Part shown: positions 23,224-34,666 of the stretch, piece by piece
How the letters are laid out: each line of letters starts with the position of its first letter
Numbering within the stretch: the stretch's first letter is position 1
Assembly (NCBI GenBank): GCA_002099365.1
Contig: MSED01000013.1
Location: 186,001-250,000 of the forward strand
Origin: Phialophora verrucosa
Lineage: Eukaryota; Ascomycota; Eurotiomycetes; Chaetothyriales; Herpotrichiellaceae
Length of the DNA: 64,000 nucleotides
Reading direction: 5' to 3'
Made by a program: the position numbers and the translations under genes
Notes under the pieces: model-generated
Told to the model about the DNA's origin: nothing
Database searches by the model: none
Seen by the model: the letters and a program-made list of their open reading frames with translations, nothing else

Positions 23224-24268
23224 CTTGGTGGAGGGAGTCGTACGATGTTTCGATGAGTGCAGAGGAAGGGATTATTGCTGCACTGAGAGATGTCGTCGAC
23301 GAGCAGAATGAAAGGCGGCGCGATTGAGTGTGCGCTGAGAGATGTCGTCGATCTGGTAAAATCAAAAGTGGCGCCAGGTGAAATTCAGCGCAGTGCGATT
23401 AGCGACTTGGCAGGAATTGCGGGTGTGGTCGAATGGTTCACCCTGCTGATCCAGCAGTGCTGCACAGTCACACAATGCCCGTCAGTTCTTGGCCCCCGGT
23501 GCCTGGGCACGTGCTGGGCTCCGTGTGGCACTCCCACTCGCCTGGACGTGCACTATCATCGTGCCTGGTGTTCTGATGCTCACCCGGAAGATGCCCGAGA
23601 AATAACATGTCATTCCACCCTTCAGTTTGAAGAATCCTTCTCACTCTTTAATCAAAGGAGTCTTCCAATTACTCACCTCGATCGCACTCTTGGCCAGGGC
23701 GCCAGACGCTTCATATGTGCATGCGTTGGCCCCGGACTTTCTGACTCCTGACAAGGTATTACTTGGTGCCATGGTTCCAAAAATACCGCTGGTGAGAGGC
23801 TACCGGCAGCCCCCATTGAGGGACAGCGTCGTCTCCGCCTCCAATGATGGCTTGTCCGCGCCTAGCCCTGCCCCTTAAAAGCTCCTCCAGGCACGTTCAT
23901 CCGCTAGTTCTCGGGTGGTGCACCAATGGAGCAGTCGCTAATACCTGCGGGTTTCAGGGCCAGCGATGTTTAAACGACGTCCTGTTCGTGCTTTTCCTTT
24001 GCGCTCTGGAGTCAAGGTTCAGCTCATCGCGTCTCTAGCGCGTGGTTTATCGTGGGCCTCGTGTTTTCTAAAATCAACCCTCCAAGACCCCAAAAGACGA
24101 CACCTTGCATTTTGCACACCGTATCACGAACCTCACTGCTGCTTACAGTTTCTAATAGCGCTGTCAATATTCTGATTCTCTTCCTGTACCTTTCTTCTCT
24201 ACGCTCTTTTGACCCAGACCTTCTTCTCGCGCCTCCCTCATCAATCCTCACCCAAGCCAGCTCCCACA
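23224..24268. promoter_or_regulatory. Divergent promoter of eL43 and oxidoreductase genes
   Basis: This is a 1,045-bp gap between two divergent start codons. It contains a HomolD-like octamer at 23465-23472, and a CT-rich segment just upstream of the plus-strand start at 24269. No other gene is visible; the plus-strand frames within it are short and without domains. Confidence 0.45.
23465..23472 (+). promoter_or_regulatory. HomolD-like ribosomal promoter box (CAGTCACA)
   Basis: The octamer CAGTCACA lies about 242 bp upstream of the eL43 start codon. HomolD boxes of this sequence drive ribosomal protein genes in Schizosaccharomyces pombe and are described as the ancestral ascomycete arrangement. 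A single 8-bp match in 1 kb could be chance, but its place upstream of a ribosomal protein gene supports the call. Confidence 0.35.
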
Positions 24269-25573
24269 ATGGCCGCCAGCCGCCAATACGACATCATTCT
24301 CCTGGGAGCCACTGGCTACACCGGGAAGTTGACCGCCGAATACATCACCACTAACCTTCCCACCAACATCAAATGGGCCGTTGCTGGGCGTAATCAATCG
24401 AAGCTGTCCTCTCTGGTCAGTGAACTGAAATCTCTCAACTCATCGCGCAGTACTCCCGACATCATCACGATCGGCAATCTGACAACCCCTGACTTGACCC
24501 CTGTCGTCAAGAAGACAAAAGTCCTGCTGAACACTGTGGGACCATACCACTTGTATTCTACACCAGTGGTCGAAGCATGTGCTCAACAAGGAACTCACTA
24601 TCTTGATGTTACCGGGGAGACTCCTTGGGTCCGTGACATTATTGTCAAGTATGAGGAAACAGCCAAGAAGACCGGAGCGATCATCATCCCGGAGGTGGGC
24701 GTTGAGTCAGCCCCTTCCGACCTTGTTGCCTACATCGCTACCCGCCTCATCCGTAAGGTCTGGGACTGCGGCGTTATGGACGTCGTCGCCTCCGTCCACG
24801 AACTCAAGTCCTCAGGTCCCAGCGGCGGCACTCTAGCGACAGGCCTGGGCTTGGCAGACCACTACTCGGCCAAGCAGATGAAGGATTGCCTTACCAATCC
24901 TTTCGTGCTCTCTCCAACTCGCATCCGTCCATATACCAAGGACACCATCTACCCGCCAAACCCCGAACCGAACACATACACCCGCACTGGCCTGCAGAAA
25001 TTGACCGGAGTGTGGAAATATCCTCGGCTGGGCTACCTCGCCACTTCCATCACGGCCAAGCCCAACGAGGCCATCGTCCATCGTTCTGCTGGCCTTACCC
25101 CGTACTTCTACGGCTTCAACTTCAGCTATGAGGAGTATATGGCTGTTGGTTCCCCCATTGTGGGATTTTTGATCCACATCGCCATCTCATTGCTCGCTTT
25201 CCTCCTGGCATTCCCACCGACACGAGCTCTCCTGAAGGCCTTCTCGAAATACTCCCCCGGCAGCGGCCCGACCAAGGAATCGACCAAGGGCGACGTTCTC
25301 GAGCTCCGTGCCGTGGCCGTGGCTGAGCAGCTTGCCAAGACACCCCGTAAAGCGCTCGCCACGTTCCGGTGGGAAGGAGGCATGTATCATCTTACCGCCG
25401 TGCTATTGGCTGAGGCTGCGATGGTGATTCTGGCAAAGGAAGAACAAGTCAAGAAGAATCATGGTGCAGGGTTTTTGACGCCCAGTTGCTTGGGAGATGA
25501 CTACCTCGACAGACTGGGCAACGCTGGTGTTAAGATCAACGTACAGCAACTTGGAGACGTTGGCAGCAAGTAA
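24269..25573 (+). CDS. Saccharopine dehydrogenase-like oxidoreductase
   Basis: This is a 434-residue intronless protein. The start is the ATG at 24269; the frame is open upstream but only from a TTG. It opens with a Rossmann nucleotide-binding motif GATGYTG (residues 13-19) after a beta strand, followed by WAVAGRNQSKL. The next conserved features are NTVGPYHLYSTPVVEAC and HYLDVTGETPW, typical of the saccharopine dehydrogenase-like (SCCPDH) family. A hydrophobic stretch near 295-320 suggests membrane association, as in lipid-droplet SCCPDH proteins. The family resembles trans-acting enoyl reductases, and members are usually annotated as NADP-dependent, but the substrate is unknown. The true lysine-pathway enzyme is a different clade. 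It is transcribed divergently from the eL43 gene. Confidence 0.85.
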   Translation: MAASRQYDIILLGATGYTGKLTAEYITTNLPTNIKWAVAGRNQSKLSSLVSELKSLNSSRSTPDIITIGNLTTPDLTPVVKKTKVLLNTVGPYHLYSTPVVEACAQQGTHYLDVTGETPWVRDIIVKYEETAKKTGAIIIPEVGVESAPSDLVAYIATRLIRKVWDCGVMDVVASVHELKSSGPSGGTLATGLGLADHYSAKQMKDCLTNPFVLSPTRIRPYTKDTIYPPNPEPNTYTRTGLQKLTGVWKYPRLGYLATSITAKPNEAIVHRSAGLTPYFYGFNFSYEEYMAVGSPIVGFLIHIAISLLAFLLAFPPTRALLKAFSKYSPGSGPTKESTKGDVLELRAVAVAEQLAKTPRKALATFRWEGGMYHLTAVLLAEAAMVILAKEEQVKKNHGAGFLTPSCLGDDYLDRLGNAGVKINVQQLGDVGSK

Positions 25574-26344
25574 GACTGGAGTGAAGACAGGGGTGAAATA
25601 ATGGGTTGGGAAGACAGTTGCTACTGACGAATAGGAGCAATGAAGGAATGGGTTTCTGTTCGCACGGTCTGCCAGTGCAATGCTGAAAAGGAGTTGAGAC
25701 GACGAGGATGAGGTGCCCAGGGGTTCGGTTACTGTTGTTTTCTGCATAGGTCTTCTCTGTACGTCTAGACTTCCTCGTCCAAATCTTAAGACAATCCAAA
25801 AAATCATCCCGTTACGGCCCTGTGTTAGCAGACGTGCTCAGCCAGCTGCTAAGATACTTCTAACTCACTCCGACACCTAAGGCACGAGTTGTCATGAATT
25901 GGGTGAAAGCGACAGGGGAGCATGTGTGTAGCGCTAACCATCCTGTTCGTCGTACCTAGCGCTATGGATGTCACTTGCTGCTGGCCGGTTGCCTTCAGCA
26001 CCCCTCTTCACTCAAGCTGTCCAACTTGCTCTCGAAGCCTAGGGAGGTATGCATGTCCCTCAAACGCTGGGAGCGTCGGGTTACTTGACCATCCGGTTCC
26101 ATGGTATCCAGACCACTCGGTACCTTTTCAGGGGAATAGCACCATGTATACGTACCCAGTAAGCAGAGAAGAGCTATGAGATATCCGTCTCCCAGATGCA
26201 ATATAGTATTACGTCTCCTGTTGATCGAGCCGCTTTCCTCGTACCTCGATCTCTCCTCTTACATATATCTCCAGAATCTCGTAAACTCTCCCTTGCACTG
26301 TTTCGTCCCTCTTTTCGGCCTCGACTTGTCGTTTGCCTCATGCC
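25574..26344. other. Convergent 3' intergenic region
   Basis: This lies between the ends of the oxidoreductase gene (plus) and the Pex26 gene (minus). It should hold two polyadenylation regions. No gene is supported. Confidence 0.5.
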
Positions 26345-27825
26345 TCAAATATAACTCACCTTGACGCCCATTCCCACCGTCCCGCGAAGTTTCTCCCACG
26401 CTCGTCCTAGCACCCTTTTCGCCTTCTCTCTTATATGCTTCTGACCTGCCACCACCACAAACATGAGCACAAAAAGTAGGAGCCTCAAGACCGCAGTCGG
26501 ATTCCTTTGCAGAGTAGTGGCCATGTTTCTCGCGAGGTTTGACAGCGCCTGGAAGAGGGCGCGGGCCTGCGCAGCCAGGGTGTTTTGGGAGGTGGCTTTG
26601 GAGGATTTCCGTTGGGCAGGACGGCGCGGAGTTTGAGCGGGAGGCGAGAAGTGCGTTCGCGTTGGTGTTGCGGAGGGAGGAGGAGGTGATCGGGGTGTCG
26701 AGGTGGGTTGAGGCGGTTTGGAAGTCGCGGTAGTCTCTGTTGGGGGTTTCTCCTGCTTCGGGGGCGCTGTTGTCTGGGTACCACCGTTCGGATGTGCTCG
26801 TTCAATGCCGTAGTCAACCTCACTACTCGTCCGTTGATGCTTCGACGTCGCCTTCTGTGACTGAGACTGAGACTGTTGCTCCGGATCATCCGTTGTTTCT
26901 TCCGTAGGATGTTCCTCTGTATCTTCGAAGACCTCGTCGGCATCTGCCGCACCGACGGATTCACGCCTGGTCACATCCTGTAACTCTTCCAGCGTCTGCA
27001 AGAACGCCTCTCTCCTCTCCTCGTCTAAGATATCGCTATTCTGGATGAAGCTTCTTGCGTAGTCCCACTCACTGTTCCTCGGTAGAACATGCAGTGTGAA
27101 GATCTCCAGTACTTTTATCCGGCTGGTGAGGTCTTTGGGCGTGTTTGTGCCGTTCAGGCCCGTTGATGATTGGTGGCCATTGGAGAGGGCGCGGTCGAGG
27201 TGCGTGGAGAGGTCGAGGTTGCCGACTTCGAGGGTCGGTTGGGAGGAGGAGGAGAAATATGTTTCTAGCCGGGATTGATTGAGCTGTTGATTAGGGGCTT
27301 GACTCAAGAGGAGGTTTGATCTCGTACGATGTTAGCACAAGCAAAGAGCAGAGTATAGGAGACGGATTGTTACAAATTGTAGACCACCTCGGCGTCGACG
27401 GAGCCTTCTCGGCCCTGGTAGCCGTCCCTCACGACTTGCTCCCAGATAGCACCATTCTGCACTCGTGCCCTAAGTTCTCTGTACTCCTTCGAGCCGAAAA
27501 CTTGCCTTCCTTCCGCGTCTCCCAGGTCAACAATCGAGTTCAGCAACGTGACGTACAAGCTCCAGATCTTGATGCGCTGGCTTGTGGTTGCGGTGGCGAT
27601 GGGTGCTAGCGCAGGACTGTCGTCTGGTCTCGAGTGGCTCGGCGGTGTAATTACGGGTTGCAGCGCTTCATATGATTCCAGTAGTCGGCGTGTAAGGAAC
27701 AGTTGCGAAGCATGCTTATAGACCTTGGAAATCTCGGATGACGTCCGTTTGCCGGACTGATTCAGTGAGGAGATGGAGGAGGAGAGGTCGCGAGAGCCGG
27801 ACTGGGAGTCTGTGTCTATCGACAT
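26345..27825 (-). CDS. PEX26: Pex26-like tail-anchored peroxin
   Basis: I model two exons (complement): 27374-27825 and 26345-27320, giving 475 residues. The 53-nt intron 27321-27373 has a GTAACA donor and a GCTAAC branch. The start is the ATG at 27825; the open frame upstream begins with GTG. The N-terminal half is helical (KVYKHASQLFLTRRLLESYEAL, then RIKIWSLYVTLLNSIVDLG). The middle is Ser/Thr/Pro/Gln-rich. Near the end is one hydrophobic segment (about 427-443, LLLFVLMFVVVAG) followed by a basic tail. This is the layout of fungal Pex26, the tail-anchored peroxisomal receptor for the Pex1-Pex6 AAA complex that recycles Pex5. Identity rests on architecture and the remembered N-terminal pattern, so another tail-anchored protein is possible. 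Confidence 0.72.
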
Positions 27826-28165
27826 GACGGCTGGGGAAAGAACACGGAGGGGGGAAACAAGAGAAGTGACAGGCACGCTTTAGAACAACAACTGCAGTCA
27901 ACGGAGGCCGTGCTTAGAAGGAGGAACAAGCTGGTCGGAGACGCAGCGTGAGGAGAATGCATTCAAAGTTTCGTCACGATGTCAAATTGGATTCGCTTCA
28001 ACCTCGGCATTCAACGCCTCACCGGTACTGACAGCCTCGTCAGCAGTACGTACCTCGTACAGCTGCTCAAGTTGGAGGATACTCGTACCGCCGACCGTAG
28101 CAAGGACATACTCAATCTGCCGTTTCTTGTGGCCAGCCCAGGCGTCAGGCGAAGCCAGGCTCAGC
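27826..28165. other. Intergenic, Pex26 promoter and deadenylase 3' flank
   Basis: This 340-bp gap lies between two minus-strand genes. It contains a GTAC-rich palindromic patch at 28046-28060. Plus-strand frames here are shadows. No gene is supported. Confidence 0.5.
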
Positions 28166-30230
28166 TCACTGTGTAGACTGTCCGTGCACTGTTAAATCCA
28201 AAATGCCCTCTTGAGTTGCGTTCGCCTGCAGTTTGTTCACGATTAACTTCCAAAAGTCAGCATCCTGCTCCCATCTCGGCATCAGCCTGCCTTCTTTGAC
28301 CAAGTCCATGATCCTCTGTTGCTCATCGATCTGAGGTTCTTCAGCTGGCGCATCTCCTGGTTCATCCTCGAGCATGTCGAAAATATTGCTTTTCTTCGAT
28401 ATCGTCCTCAGTTTCTGGAGCTCATGCTTTGAGACGTGCGTTGCCTGAGCCTTCTCTTTCGTCGCAACGACTGCCCCGCTGGCTGGCATGACGGACGCTG
28501 GCATAAGCAGGGTGGACTTTTTCACAGAAGCTGTGCTCGGTTCCTCCTGGATGACTGCGTTCGGCGCTCCCGCTAGAATAGACCTAGCTGTGGTGACCGG
28601 GGCTTTGAATATGTCGACTATGCTGGTTTTGATGCTGTGTTTTTGGTCTCCCTGGCCCACAGCAGACTGGATAGAAGTGTCTGGACTGTGCTGCCAGCGT
28701 TCAACCACGATCTTCCGTTCTACAAGCGGGGCTGACCCTTCGACCAATGATTTGATATCTTGGTGTTCTCGTCTCAGTTTGCCAGGCATCTTCAGACCGA
28801 CCTGAGCCGTCACAAAACTGTCAAACCCCGCCTCGTGATAGTTTGCCGTGTAGACATATCGATCGAAGGAGTCTGGTAGGTGAATCTTGGGCAGTCCGAT
28901 CGGACTGAGATCGCTTTCGACAGATCTCAACGAGGTATCCGCCCATCGCTTGTTCCCAAGGCCAGCCACGAACTTAGTATCCATGATAACAGGAAACAGC
29001 TCGTGCAATTTGGCGCTAAAATCTTCCACTCTTTCAGGCAGATCGCCGACGAAGCAGCGATATAAATTGATGACGTCCGTTAAACAGTTGTGGCCTACCA
29101 GGGCTCGAGTCTGGCTTTGTAGCTTTTTCTGGAGATCATATAAGAAACCCTGTACGTCTTCCGGATTGTCCTCTGGAGGATGCCCTGCGATAACGTAGTG
29201 GTGCGGCAGCTTAGAGATGTCGCCGCCCATGATGGCTTCCAAGATCCACCGAAAACCTATGGCGTTGGCAACTTCGAGCTCACGTCTCTGCTCGCGTATT
29301 TCTTTCTCGTTGGCTTGTTGCTCACTGGTAGGGTTGGTGATCTGGACAAAATGGCCCATGCCCTGGGTTTTAAGGTTGGGGTACTGATTCCTGACAGTCT
29401 GGTGGGTAAGGCGAACCTGATACCGATTGAGGATCGAAGGAATTGGCTCTTTAGCATCTTCCGCAGGGATGTTGAGATAAGGTTCTTGTTGCTTCTTTGG
29501 TAGGGCTTGCCAGTCATCTACGGACTTCTTGATGTGGTCCACCAGGAAACAGTCGTCGTCCCTAAGTTGCATATCAGGGATCTTAGACCTAACTTGCTCT
29601 TCGTCGATTAACTTGTTTCGGACCCGATCTTCCTCTTGCCGCGACAGATAGTAGATTCCTTGTGTAAACGGTTTGTCCATGTTAAAGCCATTCCGCATGA
29701 GAAATGAAACGGCTGTGAGAGTTAGCAGGAGTCAGACAGAGTGCAAATGCAGGAAGCTTGCCGCCGCTGTTGTAAGACCATACTCGCGCAAAGACTGATT
29801 CTTTTGTTGCCGGTAGCGGACTCAAATGGAAATTGTAAGGCCGAGCCTCATAGCAACCTGTTGAGGTCAGTTCGATCCTCTAGCGAGCGCATTCCTGGAC
29901 AGCTCGAATATTGGGCAATGTCGATAACTGGGCTGATGATTCATGAAGCATTCTTGAGCCAGAGCTCAACCATCACTCACTATCAGAACACATACCTTCC
30001 TCAGTATCCTCCGTAACTATAGTCAACCCAACCTGTAGGATTTGGTAGATCTGTGCCGCTGCCCTCAAATCCGAGTAGTATTCCTGTAGGGTAAGTCTGT
30101 TTGCGCCGCCGCCAGCCCTCCTCCCGGCCACGCCCGAGAACTCGAGATCAAAGGCAATGAAACGACTATTGGCAATGTGTTGGATAATTTTAACGACCTC
30201 GGAAGGAAAGCTACCAATGTTGACGTCCAT
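28166..30230 (-). CDS. PARN-like CAF1-family poly(A) ribonuclease
   Basis: I model three exons (complement): 29996-30230, 29762-29857 and 28166-29712, giving 625 residues. Intron 1 (29858-29995) is 138 nt with a GTATGT donor. Intron 2 (29713-29761, 49 nt) has a GC donor (GCAAGC), a GCTAAC branch and a CACAG acceptor. The join restores an uninterrupted family segment (YNFHLSP, then SFLMRNGF). All DEDDh nuclease residues are visible: FDLEF near 27-31 (Asp28, Glu30), GHNCLTDVINLY (second Asp), and YHEAGFDS (His and last Asp). It should remove poly(A) tails from RNA 3' to 5' using two metal ions. The start at 30230 is the Met 18 residues before the motif helix. An upstream in-frame extension starts at 30380 but looks like leader. 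It is transcribed divergently from the SRP72 gene. Confidence 0.9.
29713..29761 (-). other. GC-AG intron in the deadenylase gene
   Basis: This 49-nt intron starts GCAAGC instead of GT and ends CTAACTCTCACAG. GC donors normally need a strong match to the rest of the donor consensus, and this one has G before and CAAG after the cut. With GT donors nearby the reading frame is lost; with GC the protein reads SYNSGAVSFLMRNGF, the expected family sequence. Confidence 0.75.
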
Positions 30231-30863
30231 GGCGCATGGGTATCTTTGTCCAGGTGGCGAAGGCGCAGGCTGCTGCGATCTGAATGGAAGACATAAAAGC
30301 TTGCTCGGGAGGCCAAAAAGACGACGGAGGGAAGTGGTCATCCAAGGTAGCAGTGAATACAGAATAAAGGCAATGTCCAACTCAGTTTGCTTTGGTAGTA
30401 GAGAAGAAAAGAAAGGCGAAGAAGTTCAGCCCTTTTGATGCCTTGACAATGCGAGAATCAAACGCAACATCAAACTGACGCATAGAGATTGGGAGACTCT
30501 TGGGCCATCGGTGACCCGCGCTGTCACGCCGGGAATGATTTTTGGTGAAATGAAAGTCAACAGCGCTTGAAGTGTCTGGTTTACATGCCTCGAGAATAGG
30601 ATGTCTATGTAGAGGAAGTCGCGTGCTCATGTTCCTGGGCAGGCCGGCTCACTTACTGCTCGCACCACCGTGAAGTTTGTGTGGGGGAAAATTGCTACAG
30701 TTGCACCCTAACCCCGCGACAATTCACAATCCATTGATCAATCTCGAACGAGATCTTCATCCACAAAAGCTCTCACTTCTCTGCTAGACTCTGCTTCTTC
30801 TTTTCCCGTCGCTAAGATAATGGTCCGGTAGCTGAATTCTCACTCCCTCCTGAAGCTAGTGGC
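30231..30863. promoter_or_regulatory. Divergent promoter of deadenylase and SRP72
   Basis: This is a 633-bp gap between divergent starts. The plus-strand side is CT-rich just before the SRP72 ATG (around 30770-30800). The minus-strand frame that extends the deadenylase open frame to 30380 lies here and is taken as leader. Confidence 0.45.
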
Positions 30864-32807
30864 ATGGCCGCCGCACTCCCCTCGAGCCTCTTGTCGCTTT
30901 TGAAGAAATCCTCCCTCGACGATCATGAGCAAATTCTCTCAGAATGCGACAAAGCTCTAAAGTCCGCCAAAGGCTCTGACGATACGCAACATGTCAAACT
31001 GGTCGCCCTTCTCAAGCTCGACCGCTATGATGAGGCTGCAAAATTCGTCGAAAACAATATCGGGGCCAACCTGCGCAAGAAGGTCGAGCTGGAATACGCT
31101 TACGCACTTTACAAGACTGGTCGGTTAAAAGAGGCAGCTGAATTATCAACCTCCATAAATAGCAGAGGAGCCCAGCATGTTGAGGCGCAGGCCAGGTATC
31201 GTCTCGAGGAATCGACCAGAACATCCGAACTATACAAGCGGATACGGGGCCAGAAGTTGGATTCTGAGGAATTTGACCTGCGAGTGAATCAGGGTGCGAT
31301 AGATGCGCAGGCGCAGTGGCTTGGTCGTTTGGACTCGGTTTCAGCCCAGAGACCTGGACGAGAAGACTTGGAAGCCTTTGAAACTGCCTACAATGCCGCT
31401 TGTGGAAGCATTGCCAGAGGAGAATATGCACAGGCCGAAATGCTGCTCAAGCGCGCGAAGGAATTATGCAAGCACTCGGAAGACCTCACAGACCAGCAAA
31501 AGGCAGACGAGCTACTGCCCATCTCTGTCCAACAGCTGTTCGTACTGCAGTCGCAGGGGAAGACGCTCGAAGCAGAGACAATCGCCGCCGAAATCAACGC
31601 CCAGGATGCCTCTGATATTTCGACTCGCAAAATTGGCTTGAATAACGTACTACTGACAGGCCCCTTGAACAACCCATTTCTTGCACATAAGACGTTTCAT
31701 TCCACCCCTAAGATACCCCAAAATGACAAGCTCTTCTCCTACCAGAGTATACCCCTGGAATTCAACAAAAGCACCATCGATCTACAGACTTTCAAATACG
31801 ATGGAGTCATGTCCACCACTGCAAAGACTCTGAAGGCACATTCGACGCCCTCGCTATCACCGGAGGTACTTCTTGCTTCCTACTTCAGTGCAGCAGCCAA
31901 TGCGAAGAATGAAACTGGCAAAGCGGCCATCCGGGCCGTGTTGCCAGAGCTGGAGAAACGGCCCAACGACATCGGACTGATCATCACGCTCGTCCAGCTG
32001 TACATCATCAACGGGGATGTAACCTCAGCTGTTGAGTTGGTGGAACGGTTCTTCAAGCGGTTAGAAATTTCAATGGCCGAGGCTGAGGAAGATATTCGCT
32101 TCAACCCTATGCTTGTGAGTCTTCTAATCAGCTTATACACACACCGGGGTCAGAAGGGAGGCGTCAAGCAAGAACTGGCCAAGGCCGCCGCCTACTGGCG
32201 AAGTAAGCCTAATGCTCCCACCACGTTGCTCACTGCAGCAGGTGTCTCACTGTTGGAGTCCCAAAGTCAGGAGGATGCCGGGCTGGCATCGGACATCTTC
32301 CGTATACTTCGGGAGCAGCAGCCGGAGGACAAAGCTACCATAGCTGGATACGTAGCGTCACACGCCGAAGATGACGAGGCTGTGTCCGGGGCCGATGCCG
32401 ATAAGCTGACTTCCATATCTGAGCTCATTCGCAACATCGATACCGATTCCTTGGAGAATAGAGGAATTCCTCAATCCTCGAATGCCCTCACAAAAGCACA
32501 GCTGGGGCCATCGAGAAAACGCGGTGCTCCAGACGGTGGCGATCTGATACCTAAACGTATTCGGAAGTCGAGATTACCCAAGGATTATGACGAGAACAAA
32601 AAGCCGGATCCCGAACGCTGGCTTCCGATGAGAGACAGGAGTTACTATCGCCCGCCTAAGGGCAAGAAGAAGGCGAAACGAGATGACCGGACGCAAGGTG
32701 GTGTGGTCGATGAATCACTGAATGTCGATGCGAAGCCCACTGCGGCGACCATTGTCCCAGGGACTGGAGGTGCCAACAAAAAGAAGAAGGGGAAGGGCAA
32801 GAAATGA
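30864..32807 (+). CDS. SRP72: Signal recognition particle subunit SRP72
   Basis: This is a 647-residue intronless protein from the ATG at 30864. The N-terminal two thirds are helical TPR-type repeats (for example LVALLKLDRYDEAAKFVEN and LEYAYALYKTGRLKEAAELS). From about residue 563 comes the SRP72 RNA-binding signature: KRIRKSRLPKDYDENKKPDP, then ERWLPMRDRSYYRP. This binds SRP RNA and anchors the SRP68-SRP72 heterodimer. The last 30 residues are a Lys/Gly-rich tail, also typical. The protein is part of the cytosolic signal recognition particle that targets ribosomes to the endoplasmic reticulum. Length and order of elements agree with fungal SRP72, and nothing is missing. Confidence 0.96.
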   Translation: MAAALPSSLLSLLKKSSLDDHEQILSECDKALKSAKGSDDTQHVKLVALLKLDRYDEAAKFVENNIGANLRKKVELEYAYALYKTGRLKEAAELSTSINSRGAQHVEAQARYRLEESTRTSELYKRIRGQKLDSEEFDLRVNQGAIDAQAQWLGRLDSVSAQRPGREDLEAFETAYNAACGSIARGEYAQAEMLLKRAKELCKHSEDLTDQQKADELLPISVQQLFVLQSQGKTLEAETIAAEINAQDASDISTRKIGLNNVLLTGPLNNPFLAHKTFHSTPKIPQNDKLFSYQSIPLEFNKSTIDLQTFKYDGVMSTTAKTLKAHSTPSLSPEVLLASYFSAAANAKNETGKAAIRAVLPELEKRPNDIGLIITLVQLYIINGDVTSAVELVERFFKRLEISMAEAEEDIRFNPMLVSLLISLYTHRGQKGGVKQELAKAAAYWRSKPNAPTTLLTAAGVSLLESQSQEDAGLASDIFRILREQQPEDKATIAGYVASHAEDDEAVSGADADKLTSISELIRNIDTDSLENRGIPQSSNALTKAQLGPSRKRGAPDGGDLIPKRIRKSRLPKDYDENKKPDPERWLPMRDRSYYRPPKGKKKAKRDDRTQGGVVDESLNVDAKPTAATIVPGTGGANKKKKGKGKK

Positions 32808-34666
32808 AAATAAGCCAGTTGCGTGTTTGTGAAGCACAGGCTCAGTGCAGAATGCCGCGACACAAGCTGTCGCCATACACCGTGTAAGGTTTCTGTGTTG
32901 AGGCGTGCAGCAAGGGTCGTCGAGAGAATTGTGTCCTCTCACTCCCCAGGCTCGTGGTGGTCTCCAGAGCGTAGATCGTGTAGACATATGGTCCAGCTTG
33001 GAGACGACAGTGGCAATCGTTTCAGCTGGCAACAAACAAAGGAATCTGAGACATGTCCAAGTAAAGTTCAGCGAATGTGAAAAAGTGGTCATCAGTGACA
33101 TTGACCTCAGAAATCAGTGCCATCTCCGCATCGACAAGTCCAAATTGGGCGGCTCCAGCCAGTGGGACGGTGGTGGCGGGAGGATCCTAACAAATCAAGA
33201 CGCTGCAATCATGTGAATAAAACGCAAAGCAAAACCTGAAAGGAGCTGCCCACTGCGCAATTGACTTTCCAGCTTGCCAACTGCATCTCTTGCTCTCTTC
33301 TTGCTTGGAAGGCTGCCTCTCTTATCTTCAGGGCTCAACAGGATGCCGCCTGCACTGTTTCGAGCAGGATGATGCCTTGAATCTTCTCGGCCCTTGTCTA
33401 GCTCGTCTGAACCCCCCTAAGTCATTCTCGGGCATAATCATGGCACGGCGGGCGGACGGGCCACCCCTCAGCTCCCGTGTAACACAGTCAAGCCCAACCA
33501 TTAGGCCCCGATTGCCCCTCCACGCCTCTTTGCACACGAAAAATTGCCATTGTGGCCTGAAAGACACCTGAATGTCTGAGCCACCGAGGACTGCACGGTT
33601 ACTCAACCCTGCGCCAGCTCAAGGCCCCCGAAAGGCTTGCGCTCACTCGGATCGTTCGCTGGTTATCACCATGGGCTTCGAGTTTGGTGATGCTGACTGT
33701 GATGGGCTCCCACGCTCCTCCCCGTCGGTCATGAGGACACGCTTTATCTGCAGTCACCTTCCCTCCAAGACAGTTTTTCCGGCCACCTAGTACGTATGGT
33801 CCTGCTCCATCACCACGATCGATTTGGGCTAGTTTCTCGCCATCACGAGCGGTGTGTGGTACCGGCCGTCCACCTGATCCAACTTCCGGAAGCATTCTTG
33901 GACCGTGCTCGCCCACTCCCCCGGTGCTGCTGATACTGGCACGCTGTGACATGCAGCATGATTGGCCATCTGCGCTCGCTTCACCGCGGCGTGGCAACCG
34001 TCGGCCGACGACTCACCTTCATCTAACCCGCAAGCACGGTCTTTTCTTCGGCTCTCGTGGCTCACGCGTCTATGCGCTTAGGGCTAGCTGCTGCAGGTCC
34101 GCCATGGACCGCGAAATCCGTGGGACACGCATGATTTGTCCAACGCCTACCTCAGGAGCCTCTTACGATGCTCATTCGCACTTTGGCCACCTCCATCCGA
34201 CGTCTCTGCTCCTGTTCCCACCTTTATGGTTGATGACCTCGCGACAACCTACTGACTACTAAAGACACCAGGTCGAATAAGCGATACCACCCTTCCTGCC
34301 CGGTTGTGCAAGCTTTTAAGTTGACCAGTTTCCTCCTGCATCGCCCTGGATGCAGTAGTCTCTCACCCCTATCTTCTCTCTATTGAGCACCACCTCCTGG
34401 CCGCCATTGTTGATGACAGCCAAGATTTACTCTTTAGATCCATATATTCGACCCGTTGCTTGAAGCCGTCACTTTCGCTCCGGTTGTCCAAGCGTCTGCG
34501 GTGCAACAGCTGCGTCAGTCAAACGTCCTCGGATGAGCGAAGGAAGAAATCCCTGGTCGGTCCAGATGACAGGTCATTCCTTGACGAAACCTCTAAAACC
34601 ACACAGTCGGAAAATCCAATCGTCCCTGCCGCGACGTCATTCGTGTGTGCCAGGCTCCTACACGAC
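32808..34666. other. Intergenic stretch, about 1.9 kb
   Basis: No gene is supported. Plus-strand frame 34460-34666 is open and continuous with the DUF1349 gene but has no ATG; it may be leader or part of an unseen first exon. Frames around 33179-34262 are short and overlapping on both strands. Confidence 0.4.
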
